Shown here piece by piece: positions 11,994-23,491 of a stretch of 64,000 nt of DNA. The position numbers and the translations under genes were made by a program. Origin of the DNA: Arma custos (taxonomy: Eukaryota > Arthropoda > Insecta > Hemiptera > Pentatomidae); contig CM073759.1 in NCBI GenBank assembly GCA_037127475.1, positions 15,325,289-15,389,288 of the forward strand. The letters run 5' to 3'. The notes beneath the pieces were generated by a model. It made no database searches. It saw only the letters and a list, made by a program, of their open reading frames with translations, and was not told where the DNA came from. Numbering within the stretch: position 1 is the first letter of the stretch; each line of letters begins with the position of its first letter.

Positions 11994-12657
11994 AAGAGAG
12001 AGAAACAAACAAAAATATATAAAAACGTAGCAGTAACAAGAATATATAAAAAGTGGTACAGGAGTGAAAAAATAAAAGTAGTGACTAGATATGATGAAAT
12101 AGTGAAAAGATAAAAAAGTGAATAGATAAAAATACTACACTTTACCTATGTAATCCCTCATACCTATGTAACCCCCCCTTTTTTCTATAATTTTAATCTT
12201 CTCTTCTTGTATCTTTCCGTTTACCTCCTCATTTTTCTTTCCCTTTATATTATTGTTTACATTTTATCCTTTCTTGACTTGTATTTTTTATATTTTATAT
12301 TCGTATTCTTGTTTTTTATATCTGTCACCATTATTATTTCTTTTCATCATCTACAATTTTATTTTTATCTATCACTTTTTTAAGTTTATTATATTCTGTA
12401 ACCAGTCTTATATTCTTTCTTTTTTATTCTTTATTCTTTCTTATATTCTGTAACCAGTCTTATATTCTTTCTTATTTATCATATATATATTCACCATTTC
12501 ATCATATCTAGTCACTATTTTTATCTATTCACTTTTTTATCTTTTCACTATTTCATCATATCTAGTCACTACTTTTATTTTTTCACTCCTGTACCACTTT
12601 TTATATATTCTTGTTACTGCTACGTTTTTATATATTTTTGTTTGTTTCTCTCTCTTA

Positions 12658-12696
12658 GCCCTGAAGATGGCCTACATTGTAGGCCGAAACGTCGGC
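12658..12696 (+). ncRNA. Hammerhead ribozyme motif (PLE type), plus strand
   Basis: Mirror copy of the motif at 11954-11993: gcc at 12658, CTGAAGA at 12661-12667, stem II ggcctac/gtaggcc, GAAA at 12686-12689, CGTC at 12690-12693, ggc closing stem I. The core is intact. Confidence 0.75.
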
Positions 12697-13236
12697 ACAT
12701 AATAAATAAGTTTTTCTTATTTTGGTGTTTTCTTTGACTGCACCCCCAACTATTTCTTCCTTAAATTAGAAGATACAGTCGACCAATTCTTCTCTAATAT
12801 AAACAATATTAATTAAAAAGAACAATATGTTACAAAAATTATAAACAATGTTCATTAAAAAGAACAATATTCAGTTGTAGTTTCATATTATGTCCCTTTC
12901 TACAACACATTTTCCGGGGAATGACGTTCCGCTCCTGTAGAAATACCACAGCTGACTTTTCATCAATCACCTCGCGAAAAAACTTCATCAAATTCCAGCT
13001 CATAACAATTGAAAACAAATAAACGTCCACTAGACACAAACAATAACAAAGGGCTAAGGAAGGTTTCGCTAACAGTAGGAGGTAGTTAACGAAAGTGACA
13101 CTTGGGGCGCTGGGGTAGGTCGTCGTTAGATTGGAAAAGTACCAAAAAAACTTCAGCAGTGTCTGTACCATTACCTTGTACTAACAAAAATAATGAAAAT
13201 ATGTTTTCAGTTAGAGAAATACTGAATATTAGTTGT

Positions 13237-13521
13237 TGTTTGTTCATTTAATCATTTAATGTAACTTTATCCTGGTATGGCTAATCCGACGCTGCTACAT
13301 TGGGAGCACTAAATTGTGCCTATTCAAGTTTAATTAGGATAGGGATTTTTAAGGAGTACCTAACATCATACAGGCTCGGGACCCCCGTTTAACGTACCTT
13401 CTGAAGGACGGCGTAACTAAGGATTTTTTACTCCCTTTAAAAAATGCTAGGGCCACCTGCCGGGCTACGAACCCGCGATTTGAGTAGTTTGTTAAGCTAA
13501 CCACTAGACCACAGGTCGCCC
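13237..13521 (-). repeat. tRNA-derived SINE
   Basis: On the minus strand the head (from 13521) reads ggggcgacctgtggtctagt..., with an A-box-like tggtctagtgg and a B-box-like ggttcgtagcc at tRNA spacing. A non-tRNA body follows, ending ataccaggataaagttaca plus an AT-rich tail. The tRNA part is degenerate and has the SINE body attached, so it is not a functional tRNA gene. Ends are approximate. Confidence 0.7.
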
Positions 13522-13626
13522 CGGTGCTATTTGGTTATTGAGAAGTGAAACGATGAAGGAGTTGTTCCAATAACGGCTCGTTCTGGTAACGCGTTATCAC
13601 AGTAACCGTTATTTTGACCCCACCAC
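13522..13626 (+). repeat. Terminal fragment of another fold-back copy
   Basis: Matches the right terminus of copy B (26147-26292): gtgctatttggttattg, acgatgaaggag, ccgttatttt and the ccccaccac end. It lies back to back with the left terminus of copy B and is cut on its left by the SINE. Confidence 0.75.
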
Positions 13627-14091
13627 TAGGGGTGGGCTAAACAGTGAAATCTTAATAACACGTTATGGCATAACTGCTACCATGTAATAACGTGTTCCAA
13701 TAACACATTATTTGAGTAACTTTTTATTTCATTGAAGAAAATAATATACAAATTTACATGAGAATAGAAACAGACGTAGCCGATAATGGCTAATTGTTAA
13801 AAAAAAACAAAAAAAAAAACTGCCTTAGACGTTATTCATGTGGCGCTGTCTACGTTATCGAAGAAGTTATCGGAACTATTAAAGAGTTATTGGCTTCGTT
13901 GCCTCTTTTTTTTTGCGAAAATAGAAGGATTTCATTCACAATTACTGATTGAAATATTAACAAAAAAATCAAACTTGCTAATTCGCACAAAAAATGGAAA
14001 AAATATCAAGTAAATATGTTTTAAAACCATAAAAATGCCTTAGATGTTAGTCATGTGGCGCTGTCTACGTTATCGGAACTATTAAACAGTT

Positions 14092-14481
14092 TTTATCCTT
14101 TATATAACAGTTAAAGATCCTATTCCCTTCAAACTTCGTTCCCATGTCGTTTATAGGGTCCCTTGTTCTACTACTAATTGTAACTCTTCCTATATAGGTC
14201 AAACCAAAAACTTCCTTAAAGACCGTATTACTCAACATAAATATGCCATTTCCTCCCATAACCATACCTCCTCTAAACTTTCCGAACATGCCCTTTCTTT
14301 AAACCACATCTTTGATTTTGAAAAAACGTCTATCCTAGCTACAGCTCCTAACCATGACAAACGCATCCTCTCTGAAACTATCCACATAAATTTAGATTCC
14401 TTCTCTATCAATCTTAAGTCTGACTCACATCACCTTTCCTCTACCTACTCCCAAATTTTTAATTTACTCAAAAGACCTTAA
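14092..14481 (+). pseudogene. PLE GIY-YIG endonuclease (C-terminal part)
   Basis: Open frame with no start, running in from the junction and ending at TAA 14479-14481. It encodes VVYRVPCSTTNC...SYIGQT (the GIY-YIG core with the PLE cysteine insert), an FLKDRITQHK arginine helix, ALSLNHIFDFEKTSIL, and the terminal ILSETIHINL...SINL block. These are the conserved landmarks of Penelope endonucleases. The RT part is lost by 5' truncation. The domain itself appears unbroken. Confidence 0.85.
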
Positions 14482-15872
14482 ATTCCGTTACTTCGTCATT
14501 GATGTTTCTTTTGTTATCACTCTATTGACATTTCTGTCATAGTTTAATTTTATTTATATTAATTTTATCCATTTATTCACTTTCCCCTTTTTTTCCTATA
14601 CTCCAGTATGGTTAGCTTCTATAGTTAACTTTTTGGCCACTAGAGATCGCTCCTATCCCTTCCCCCTGTCTCAACGGTCGTGTACTTAGTACCTGCTTGC
14701 CATTAAATCCAACGGCCACGCTATCCATAATCGGTATGTCTCTTCTTTTATTTTATTTATTTTAAACTTTTCTCCTTATCCTTTCTCCAATTTTTATTTT
14801 TCCTATTTTTTTCCCCCATATCAATTTGGCATCCATCATATGTTAGTAATCAAGAGTTCATTTTTTTAAGCACCAATTTTTAATCTTTCAAATTCATTTA
14901 TCCTATCTACTTTTTTTCAAACAAACATTGTACACTATTGTTATTGTACAAGAGTTTTCCCTTATTTTAACTTTTCAAATTCATTAATCCTATCAACTTT
15001 TTTCAAAACTGTCATTGTACACTGTAGTTACTGTACAATAGTATTTCTATTATTCACATCTGTTATTGTACATATAGTGCCATACTTTTCTGTAACATGT
15101 AACATCATCAAGTCCGTTTTCATACATTTTATACCTGCATTTTACTAGTTTTTCTTTATTCTTCATATTCCAACCTTTATGTATATGTAAATATCCTCAT
15201 TTTGGTTTCTTTTGTTTAACTCCTCCTTTTGATTTTCCTTTATATTAGTATTTTGTACTGTACTATCCTTTCTGTACCTTTATTTTATATGCGTTATTTA
15301 TAATTTATCATCTCTGCTCATTTTCTTTAATTTTATTAAATCTGTCTTACTTTATTATATCTGTCATTATTTTCATTTGCTTCTCATTATCAATAATTTG
15401 TCATATCTGTCTTTATCTTAATTTCATTATATCCGTCACTATTTCAATAATTATATCTGTCACTATTTCAATAATTTTGTTATATTTGGCTTTATCTTAA
15501 TTTTATTATATCTGTCACTATTTTAATTCATTATTTTCACTATTTATTACACACACACATTATCACATTATCTGTCACTATTTCAATAATTACATCTGTC
15601 ACTATTTCAATAATTTTGTTATATTTGGCTTTATCTTAATTTTATTATATCTGTCACTATTTTAATTCATTATTTTCACTATTTTAATTTTTTCATTATC
15701 ATTAATTTTTTAAATCTGTCTATATCTTTATTTTATTATAATCTGGCTCTTTTTAATATTCATTATCTTCTATCTTCATATCTGCCACTATTTTATTTTT
15801 CTACATTACTTGTCACCATATTATTGTTACTGTACATTTTTTATATTTTTTGTTCTGTTTGTTTCTCTGTTA

Positions 15873-15911
15873 GCCCTGAAGATGACCTACACTGTAGGTC
15901 GAAACGTCGGC
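15873..15911 (+). ncRNA. Hammerhead ribozyme motif (PLE type)
   Basis: gcc, CTGAAGA (15876-15882), stem II gacctac/gtaggtc with loop act, GAAA (15901-15904), CGTC, ggc. Stem II differs from the 12658 copy by a compensatory change (ggcctac/gtaggcc to gacctac/gtaggtc), which supports selection on structure in this family. Confidence 0.8.
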
Positions 15912-18168
15912 ACATAATATAAGTTCATCACTTATTCTGTGTACTTATTGACTGCACCCCCCAACTATCTCCTTTACATTAGATCATCCAGTCAACTATT
16001 TTCATCTCATCCAAGTACTTATGGTTTAAAACCATAAAACTGCCTTAGACGTTAGTCATGTGGCGCTGTCTACGTTATCGAATAAGTTATCGGAACTATT
16101 AAACCGTTATTGGCTTTGTTGCCTCTTGTTTTTGCGAATATAGAAGGATTTCATTCACAATTACTAATTGAAAAATTAATAAACAAATCAAACTTGCTAA
16201 TTCACCCAAAAAATGGAAAAAATATCAAGTAAATATGTTTTAAAACCATAAAACTGCCTTAGATGTTAGTCATGAGGTTATCGGAACTATTATGCCAATA
16301 TGAAATATAAAATATATATGGAACTATTCCTGCATTTCCTATATATGGTAAAGCATTGACAATGCTAATAGGCACCATAGATTTGTTTAAGAGGGTGACT
16401 AGTTATTATAGTATGAATACAAAGTTGCAAAATACTGTAATAGAGATTACTGTACATTAATAAATTATAAAATGCAATTGATGATGAAAGGATATAATGA
16501 ATTTAAAATACTAATATAATGATTAGCTTTTATTAGATAATGAAGTACAAAAAGGAAGAACTACAGATAATTAATTAATACCATAGCCTAAATAATTTTA
16601 TTATAAAAAAAATAAATAGTTTCTCCAAATCAAAAACAATAAATATGTGTATTATGAAGTTCGTTATGAACATCCACAAATTTAATAAACTCAATAAACA
16701 ACAGAAACACAAAATATAAAATTGTTAATATTAATCAATAATGCATAAATTTGTTTTATGTTAACAGGGATATATACTGATTTAATGTAGAACATTTATA
16801 TATACGACTATACCAGTACATTACAGAATGTAAAACAGGTATTTGATTCTATTAAAGATCAAACAGAAAAATCTGCCAACAGTATAGAACTATATTCGCT
16901 CCTTCAAAAGAACTACATATAACATAAACTCGAAATTAGGCATTTTTTAGTTAAGCTTTCAGAAGCAATTGTATTGATTGATTCAGAATTCAGAAAGAGC
17001 ATATCTGATATTCCGTTTCCAACATTTTTAATAAAGTCATATTTTGAGTTGTATTATGTTTGTACTTGAAGTTTTATGGGAATAATGGCATTGAAAGAAA
17101 AAGTTTCAAGCTTTTAAAAATTTTCTAGTCGTTAGTAAAAGAATTTTGTATCAATAACCAAATTTTTTATTTTTTTAACTCACATGTAACTTTCAAATTG
17201 CAATATTATCTCCATTGCAATATTAGGTTTTTTGAGTAATAACACCGTTCTTTTGAAGGAATGATATGTGAGGTATAAATTTAAAAATGTATTCATAAAA
17301 AAAAAAAAAAAAGTGGAAAAATTACAGGCATCTAACTTGTACATACGACTCTTCGTAAAAATAATTACTCATTATATTTTGAAATATTCTAAATAATAAA
17401 ACAACAATTGTCTCGATTTAACAGAAACCTTTTTTCTGTTTCACAAGGTTTATCATTATTATATCTCTTGGTTGTAATGAAATAAGCAAATGAATTAAAA
17501 TAAACAATAATTTAACACCTATAGCTTTAATTGGTTACACTTAAATAGTCATAAGTAGTAGAAGACAGCATAAGAGGCACTGTAATCTAAATATATTCAC
17601 TTCGAAAGAACCGACCACAAAAGTATGGTTGAAGCCATTACTGGGAACTCTAAACTCAGGAAGATTCTTCAGGGTTTGGTACTAGGCTAGGACCTTTACA
17701 GTTTCTAAAACAAGCAAAGAAGTTTTATTCGACTAATAGACTATTAGTTAATAAATAGATTAAAAAAAAATAATAAATTAAGCTTATTCATTTAATGATA
17801 TTACCATTTTAGCCACTCTACTCTCAAAAACCTAACTTATTTTTAAGTACATACAAAGTTTATCTTTAAGTGCTTCTCACTTTCTCTTTACCAGATTATT
17901 ATAACTATATAAAGCTAAAATGAATAAATACTTAAATAACTATCCAGTAGACAGAATAAATAATAAACGTCGTGTAAACTGTAGTAGGAGCAGTTGAAGA
18001 GTTACGGCAGAAGTTCAGTGCACTCTGATCTAATTTTAACAATGTCACAGAATAAATTAAAACCTTATTAATACTTTTTATTTTAACTACATTTTTATAT
18101 ACAGAATAAACTATCTTTAAAAATCTGTTTAATAGTATTAGTTGATTTTGTTGATGTATTAAGGATAT

Positions 18169-19021
18169 TGTTTAGTCGCGGACCTGGACTTCCCGTCAGA
18201 TGGAACGGACAGATCATTGCCTCTAAAATCGAAAAATGTACTGTACCGCCAAAACCTAGGAGAGGGGAGCGACGCTATTGAGTCACCTCACTTATCATTA
18301 GACCGCCGAGCGGACTGGTGCCCTTCGCAGCTAAGATCATCACACACTGCCGCCTAGTACTCCACTTTCAAGCCGCTATTCCTGTGAGGACGTCCAGAGG
18401 TTTCAAGATTATCACTCGCCAGAGGCTATGCTGAGGTGCTAATTTGGGTTTACATCACACAAATTGTAAGTCCCATTTCATTATCATAAGGCCTCAAATT
18501 GTCAACTAATTCTTCTCCTGATGATCAACGTCTCACATGATACCAACCGGAAGTTCAAGTTAATTCATGATATCATACTCATTGCTCCTTCATGCCGTGA
18601 TCACTGGCTAAGATAATAATAATTCGCACATCTTCGCGCCTTATTGAAATCTGCATTACATCGTTCAATTAATTTAATTTTGTAGTTATTATATCTTTGG
18701 CCATTATGCTAGCATGGAGCATTTCTGTTATTGGTAATTATCGCTCCAATTCATGTTAATCATTTGTTCTTCTTTTTTTGTTTAAAATTAATTTGTTCAT
18801 TAGATCGCTAAGTTGCATGTTTAGTTTTAAGTTATTCTTGTAGACGCTATTATTTAATTTTATCCTTTCTTCATGTATATTTGATAGTATTTAAGAAAAT
18901 CTCGCATGTTATTCAAATTAATAAATCAAACGCTTTGTTAATATCTGAGACTTCATTCAAATTCCCGTGGTACTTCCATTTGATTCCTATTAAATTTATT
19001 CAGTCTAATCACGCCTTAACA
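18169..19021. mobile_element. Solo LTR, 853 bp, with 5-bp TSD
   Basis: Begins TGTTTAGTCGCGG and ends GCCTTAACA (TG...CA), flanked by gatat at 18164-18168 and 19022-19026. The uninterrupted host sequence is seen at 320-340 (ttaaggatatggtctgggtgg). No internal coding; product of recombination between LTRs. The superfamily (Gypsy or BEL) is not decided. Confidence 0.85.
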
Positions 19022-19621
19022 GATATGGTCTGGGTGGAAGTCAGAAAATATTCTTTTTAACTTCAAAGACTTGTTTTTAAATTTCAGAAAAATAGTTAAT
19101 AGCTATCAATATAATTAATATTTAATTTTTACTAAAATAAACATAACAACAAATTTAATAATTAAGTTTTAAAAGAAAAACAATTGTATACCTTACTTTC
19201 TGTAAACATCCAATTTTAGGAATCAAAACTTCTCTGTAGACTGCCTAAAAATTTCTTGATTATAATTCCATTTATTAATAAATTAAAATGAGGTCAATCT
19301 AAAGCATTTATAAAATGTATTGATTGCACCCCCCTCACCAATTCAATACATCATTTGAATTATCCAGTTTATTATATATAGGTATTACATAATTGTAAAT
19401 GTTATACTTACTTTTTTTTATTGAAAATAATATTTGTTGCACAACTGTCTCTCTTCATTTAAATTATTCTTATAATGTCCAGTTCTTCTCTTGATTGTTT
19501 AAGGAAAGAAAGAAAAAAGGAAAAGGTGAGGGAAAAAATACTTTAAAAGTATTATAATTTTAGAATGGAAAAACTTGGCTTTCATTCTTTTTCATGTGTA
19601 GTACTACAAGTGTTGTTGAAG

Positions 19622-20195
19622 CAAGTGTTGGGAAGTTATTAGAGAGTAGTATGTTTTGGATTCGTAGGATGTTGGTTGGTCGAAATTGGGTGTCTGATAG
19701 GGATAAACACCGGTGAATAAGGTTTTTTGCTGTATTGATCTTCTGGTGGTAAGGGTGCTGTGAGAAAAAATTGAGGAGTCTGCCGGAATATGTGGGTTTG
19801 GTGTACCAATCAAAGGACAAGGAGCTATCATTATTTCTTATAATGAGGAGGTCAAGAAAGGGGAAGGTGTGATTGGTTTCAGTTTCTATGGTAAATTTGA
19901 GACGGGGATGGTAGGAGTTAAAGGCTACTAGTATTTCAGGGATTTTTTCAGGATTGAGAACTAAAAGGAGGTCATCGACATATTTCTTGATGAGGAAGAT
20001 GTCATGGGGGAATAGAGGGATGATGGAGTCAAGAAGGTCATTAAGAACGATGTTAGAAATGTCTGGAGCAAGGCAATTACCCATGGCCAGACCTGAGATT
20101 TGATTGTAAAATTTACCATGGAAACTAAGATATCCGGATTTACAACACAGTGTAAGGGATTCAATTATAGTCAGTGTTTCATAGCCAGAGAGGAC
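19622..20195 (-). pseudogene. PLE reverse transcriptase fragment
   Basis: Minus-strand frame (longest ORF 20237-19560). It carries GYLSFHGKFYNQISGLAMG, the YVDDLLL catalytic box, FTIETETNHTFPFLDLLI, YTKPTYSGRLLNFFSQHP and LIHRCLSLSD: motifs 4 to 7 and the thumb of Penelope RTs. The last ~19 codons of the ORF are host sequence read through. The N-terminal RT fingers and the endonuclease are missing. Confidence 0.85.
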
Positions 20196-21055
20196 CCACC
20201 CCCCGTCCCACCCCCACAGGTAACTTATGTTTTGCACTATTTACTCACCCTCCCTCCTCCATTTCATTTTAATTTCTTTCCCTCATAACCTAAAACAGTA
20301 CTATACTCAATTTACCGTTATTATCACTACTTCCAAGCTCACTATTACTGTAAGGCGTTTATTTGTTTTGGTTATCTATATACCACCCTAAATATTCATC
20401 AATATATATCATAATTCCAAAAGAGCCTGTTATTAGCATGTTAATTAGTCCAATATAGCCTGATTGTATTATCACGTACTTTACTTAAAACATACCTACT
20501 TTTATACATTGATATTTTACACTTTTATAAACTGTCTTCTTACATTCTCTTATGCAATTAATATTCTTTACACTAGTATAAAGTATTTTCTACCTATTAA
20601 TATTAATACTGTATTTTCTAAAATAATTGTTATTTTCAATTTTATTCTATTTTATATATTCGTTTCTAGATTTTTATAATTTTACAATTTTTATTTCTTC
20701 TTTTTTATTACCTATAATTTTAGTGCGTAATTCTTATCACTTTCTAATTTACCCATATCATTTCACATTCCTATTGTATATTCAATTTTTTTTTTTTTTT
20801 TTATTTATCTGTAATACCTTAATTTTTTAACTGTCAACACTTTCTGTTTTATTATTATTTTCTTCATGTTTTATTATTATTTTCTACATTTTAACCTTCA
20901 TAATTACTTTACTGTACACCTTTATCAATTTTTATCATCATTATTACACATAATTATCAATTTTTGCCTGTATTCACCCTCTTTTAGTTTATCTATATTT
21001 AAAATGTTTTAATATATTCATACCGCTTTCTTAAATTGTCTGTATTTTGCCTATA

Positions 21056-21094
21056 GCCCTGAAGAAGACCTACAACGTAGGTCGAAACGTTGGC
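21056..21094 (+). ncRNA. Hammerhead ribozyme motif (PLE type, GUU site)
   Basis: gcc, CTGAAGA (21059-21065), stem II gacctac/gtaggtc with loop aac, GAAA (21084-21087), CGTT, ggc. The cleavage triplet is GUU rather than GUC; both fit the NUH rule, but GUU is normally slower. Confidence 0.7.
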
Positions 21095-21174
21095 TAACAA
21101 TAAATATCTTCTGAAATTACTTGAGAATTTCATTCAGTGACCTCTACCCGGACCAATTTCTTCAACATAAAACA

Positions 21175-23491
21175 ACATATCGCTCACTCCTTTCAATAAC
21201 GTCATATCTCAAAATTTGTCATTTTTCAGAAGAGCGATTTTAAAGTTTCAAAATAGAATAAAACTTATTAAAAATAAATTTTGAGCAAACAATTGACCAT
21301 TTTCATATGCAGCAAAACAGTGTAGTTATGCCCTGATTTTTTTCCCCTTTTTGAAGAAGAAGATTTTAAAAAAATTTAAATTTTAAAAAACACCTTTTGA
21401 TTTATGACGTTCTTCATCTAATTTAAATGAATTGTGCTTGGAGTAAGTCAAAATATGTCGTTATTGTCACTTAAACAGAACAATTTCGAAGTCTGGCATT
21501 GAAGTAACTTGAACGATGTCGGTGTTGCAAGGATAATTATATTTCAGAGAGGCAGTTGGAAATTACTAAGGAAACAATAGATTATAACTTTGTTCATTAT
21601 GCTGCTAACGGAGTTCGACATGCAGGATGGGAAAGGATGACCAGATTCTCCGAGCAGTGCAGCTATTGATGAATTCCCTTTGTTTAGCAATATCCCCTAG
21701 GTTCCAATAAGAATCCAAAAGACTATTCCTTTCTTCTTCAGTTATTTTTTCAGAACACTTTAATCGACATGTTTCTTTACATGGGGGTTTCATTTTTCTT
21801 TCTCCTCTTACTCGCTTTTCAGGTTTCTATGAATGACTTTGGTACTCTTTTCCACTATTTCTAGCAACCTTCAGCACATTCCTCTTCCAACTGGATTCAT
21901 TCCTTTTTCGTTTACATTTTTTAACTGGACTCAAAATTTCAACGGATGAACCTGGGGTTGTAGAAACAGAGGTCGATGTAGGGGTAGTAGTAACAGATAA
22001 TTCAGGAGTTTGACCAGCAGTGCTGTTTGAAGACGCTGACTGCATGCCATCTGGATCGGTGGCGGTTGGAGTTACCTAACAAAATTTACTGGTTAAAGAT
22101 GTTTAGGGTACCACAACATAACGCTTGATGTCTTCTTGGCATTCGTCTTCACTGCTACTTTCTTTGTCGACTAAAGGGTTATAATCTCTGTCTGCTTCAG
22201 AATCATCGAAATATTCATAATCACTGTCATCACTGAAATTCAATTGGTTGGCATTTTGCACTGTACTTGCGCTTGAATGAATGTTACCTTCCCTGCTTGT
22301 TTTCTCCAATCTTCCTTCTGATGAGTCTGTAAAAAGAAAAGAAAGATAAAAATAGTCACCCAGTAGCCCCAAAATTAAAGCCGACACAAAAAATTTGTAC
22401 GAAATTAGGTAAGACAGTAAGCAAATAGAATCTCAAAATTACTCTTATTCTTATTTTTCTAATTCTAATTTTCTTACCTACACAACTGTCGGGTGAATTG
22501 CCACATGATACATCTACTTGAGACTCCTTAGCAGTATTAAGTGCTAACTTTAACAACCTTCGAGAAGTCATAATGTTCAAACTGAAAAAGAAGAAATTTA
22601 AACGAAATAATTACCAATTAATAATTACTCAGGCATATGCTAAATAGCATAGACCGAAGAAAAGCCTTTTTTTTACCTCTACTAAAAAAATACTTATTTA
22701 TTCATAATTACAATGACTAGCAGGGTGACCCGTCTTAAGTTACTGTATGAAACGTGGTTGCAAGCGCTCCTATCATGATAGGATCTGCAGATGAAGGAAG
22801 TTAAGAGAAACCATAATGCAGTCCACGCAAACCACGTCCGAAGGGACAGACAGAAGGATGATGCAACCTGTCGTAACTTGTAAACATTGGATAGCTTCAT
22901 TGACAATAATGACATAATCCGAAATGAAACTACACATTTTATTATGTAGGAGTCAAATGTTTGGTACAATAGTGTCATAGAACCAAATAATCCAAACGCC
23001 ACGTGGCTAAGGAAAAAATTTTCATCGTCAAAACGTCAAAAGTTGAAATAGTACATTCGACGTATCTCATTTACCATGCAAGAACGTCATAAATAAAAAT
23101 AAAACATGGTAGGACGCCATTCGTTTTTCTTGCTATACTGACATAAAACAGAATAATATGTTCTTGCTTAAAAACTGAGAATACAAAATGCACTTACCTT
23201 GTGTACAATAATGTCGTATCACCAAATAATTCACTCTTGCACTAAATCTCACAGGTGAATACTGGCCAATGGTTCTACAGCAACTGAATTGTGACGGTCT
23301 TGAAAAGAACAAATGTGAAGACAAATAAAAAGCAAAAACGACACTTTCGCTCTCTAGAGGCTGCATATTGAGTTACACTTACGACGATCTTACAAGAAAA
23401 TACTTCTCCTTCCAGGCATTCTAGAAACAGTCATAACTAAAAATCGCTCGTTTTTGAGATATGACGTTGTTGAAAGGAGTTAGCGATATGT
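21175..23491 (-). mobile_element. DNA transposon with 40-bp inverted termini, family unknown
   Basis: The termini acatatcgctcactccttt... (21175-21214) and its near reverse complement at 23452-23491 differ at a few positions. Inside, minus-strand exon-like segments encode a broken protein described separately. The copy ends soon after the protein's N-terminal third, so it is an internal deletion derivative. The right flank is ttaaagtag of the fold-back host. Confidence 0.7.
21605..22575 (-). pseudogene. Transposon-encoded protein, N-terminal part, broken
   Basis: Reading 22575 to 21605 on the minus strand: a first exon ending SPDSCVG before gtaag; acceptor acag near 22329 followed by an acidic Ser/Asp/Glu-rich segment (DDSDYEYFDDSEADRDY) that ends in a stop at 22103; a Ser/Thr-rich segment (22045-21827) with KKCKRKRNESSWKRN; and, after a frameshift, MKPPCKETCRLKCSEKI...YWNLGDIAKQREFI. 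The Cys-containing KC.EKI.EE.R...YW.LGD motif recurs in repetitive insect proteins, but I cannot name the superfamily. No DDE core is present. Confidence 0.55.

Larger units (their letters stand above)
11890..12770. mobile_element. Penelope-like element fragment: two inverted terminal repeats
   Basis: 11890-12140 is the reverse complement of about 12500-12770. Each arm carries the hammerhead block described separately. Between the arms is pyrimidine-rich AT sequence of the PLE 3' region. No RT or endonuclease remains. Inverted terminal repeats are usual for PLE insertions, so this looks like an insertion that kept only the two ends. Confidence 0.7.
11319..13143. mobile_element. ~1.8 kb element with ~37-bp inverted ends
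   Basis: agtacttttcccatctaacgacgacctacc... (11319-11356) is the near reverse complement of 13107-13143. The inside is AT-rich with dispersed ataaacaatatt repeats, a 125-bp hairpin and a palindromic PLE fragment. I see no transposase. The true ends and any duplication are not resolved, so this may be a DNA transposon or an inverted duplication. Confidence 0.5.
14092..15990 (+). mobile_element. 5'-truncated Penelope-like element with endonuclease and hammerhead
   Basis: Inserted inside a subterminal repeat of copy B; repeat sequence resumes about 16021. It holds the GIY-YIG coding end, a long AT-rich 3' region with several degenerate tandem duplications (for example around ctgtcactatttcaataatt at 15430-15680), and a terminal segment with a hammerhead motif. 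Confidence 0.75.
19622..21165. mobile_element. Penelope-like element with 5' inversion
   Basis: The left half (to about 20195) is a minus-strand RT fragment. The right half (from about 20200) is plus-strand 3' region and terminal repeat with a hammerhead, ending ...accaatttcttcaacata. The two halves lie head to head, as in many PLE insertions. The same terminal sequence forms the palindrome at 30734-30858. Host fold-back sequence flanks it on the left. Confidence 0.7.

Noticed and set aside
11509..12453. Phe/Ile/Tyr-rich ORFs as small membrane proteins
   Set aside because: Produced by T-rich sequence in a palindrome and PLE 3' region; no start context, no conservation between copies.
13445..13521. 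tRNA gene
   Set aside because: A and B boxes are present, but the B box is off consensus and a SINE body follows directly; treated as a SINE head.
15430..15700. CRISPR-like array (repeated ctgtcactatttcaataatt)
   Set aside because: Irregular spacing, AT-rich drifted tandem duplication inside a PLE 3' region in a eukaryotic genome.
20464..20830. Two overlapping hydrophobic ORFs
   Set aside because: Low-complexity AT sequence of a PLE 3' region; the composition alone explains the hydrophobicity.
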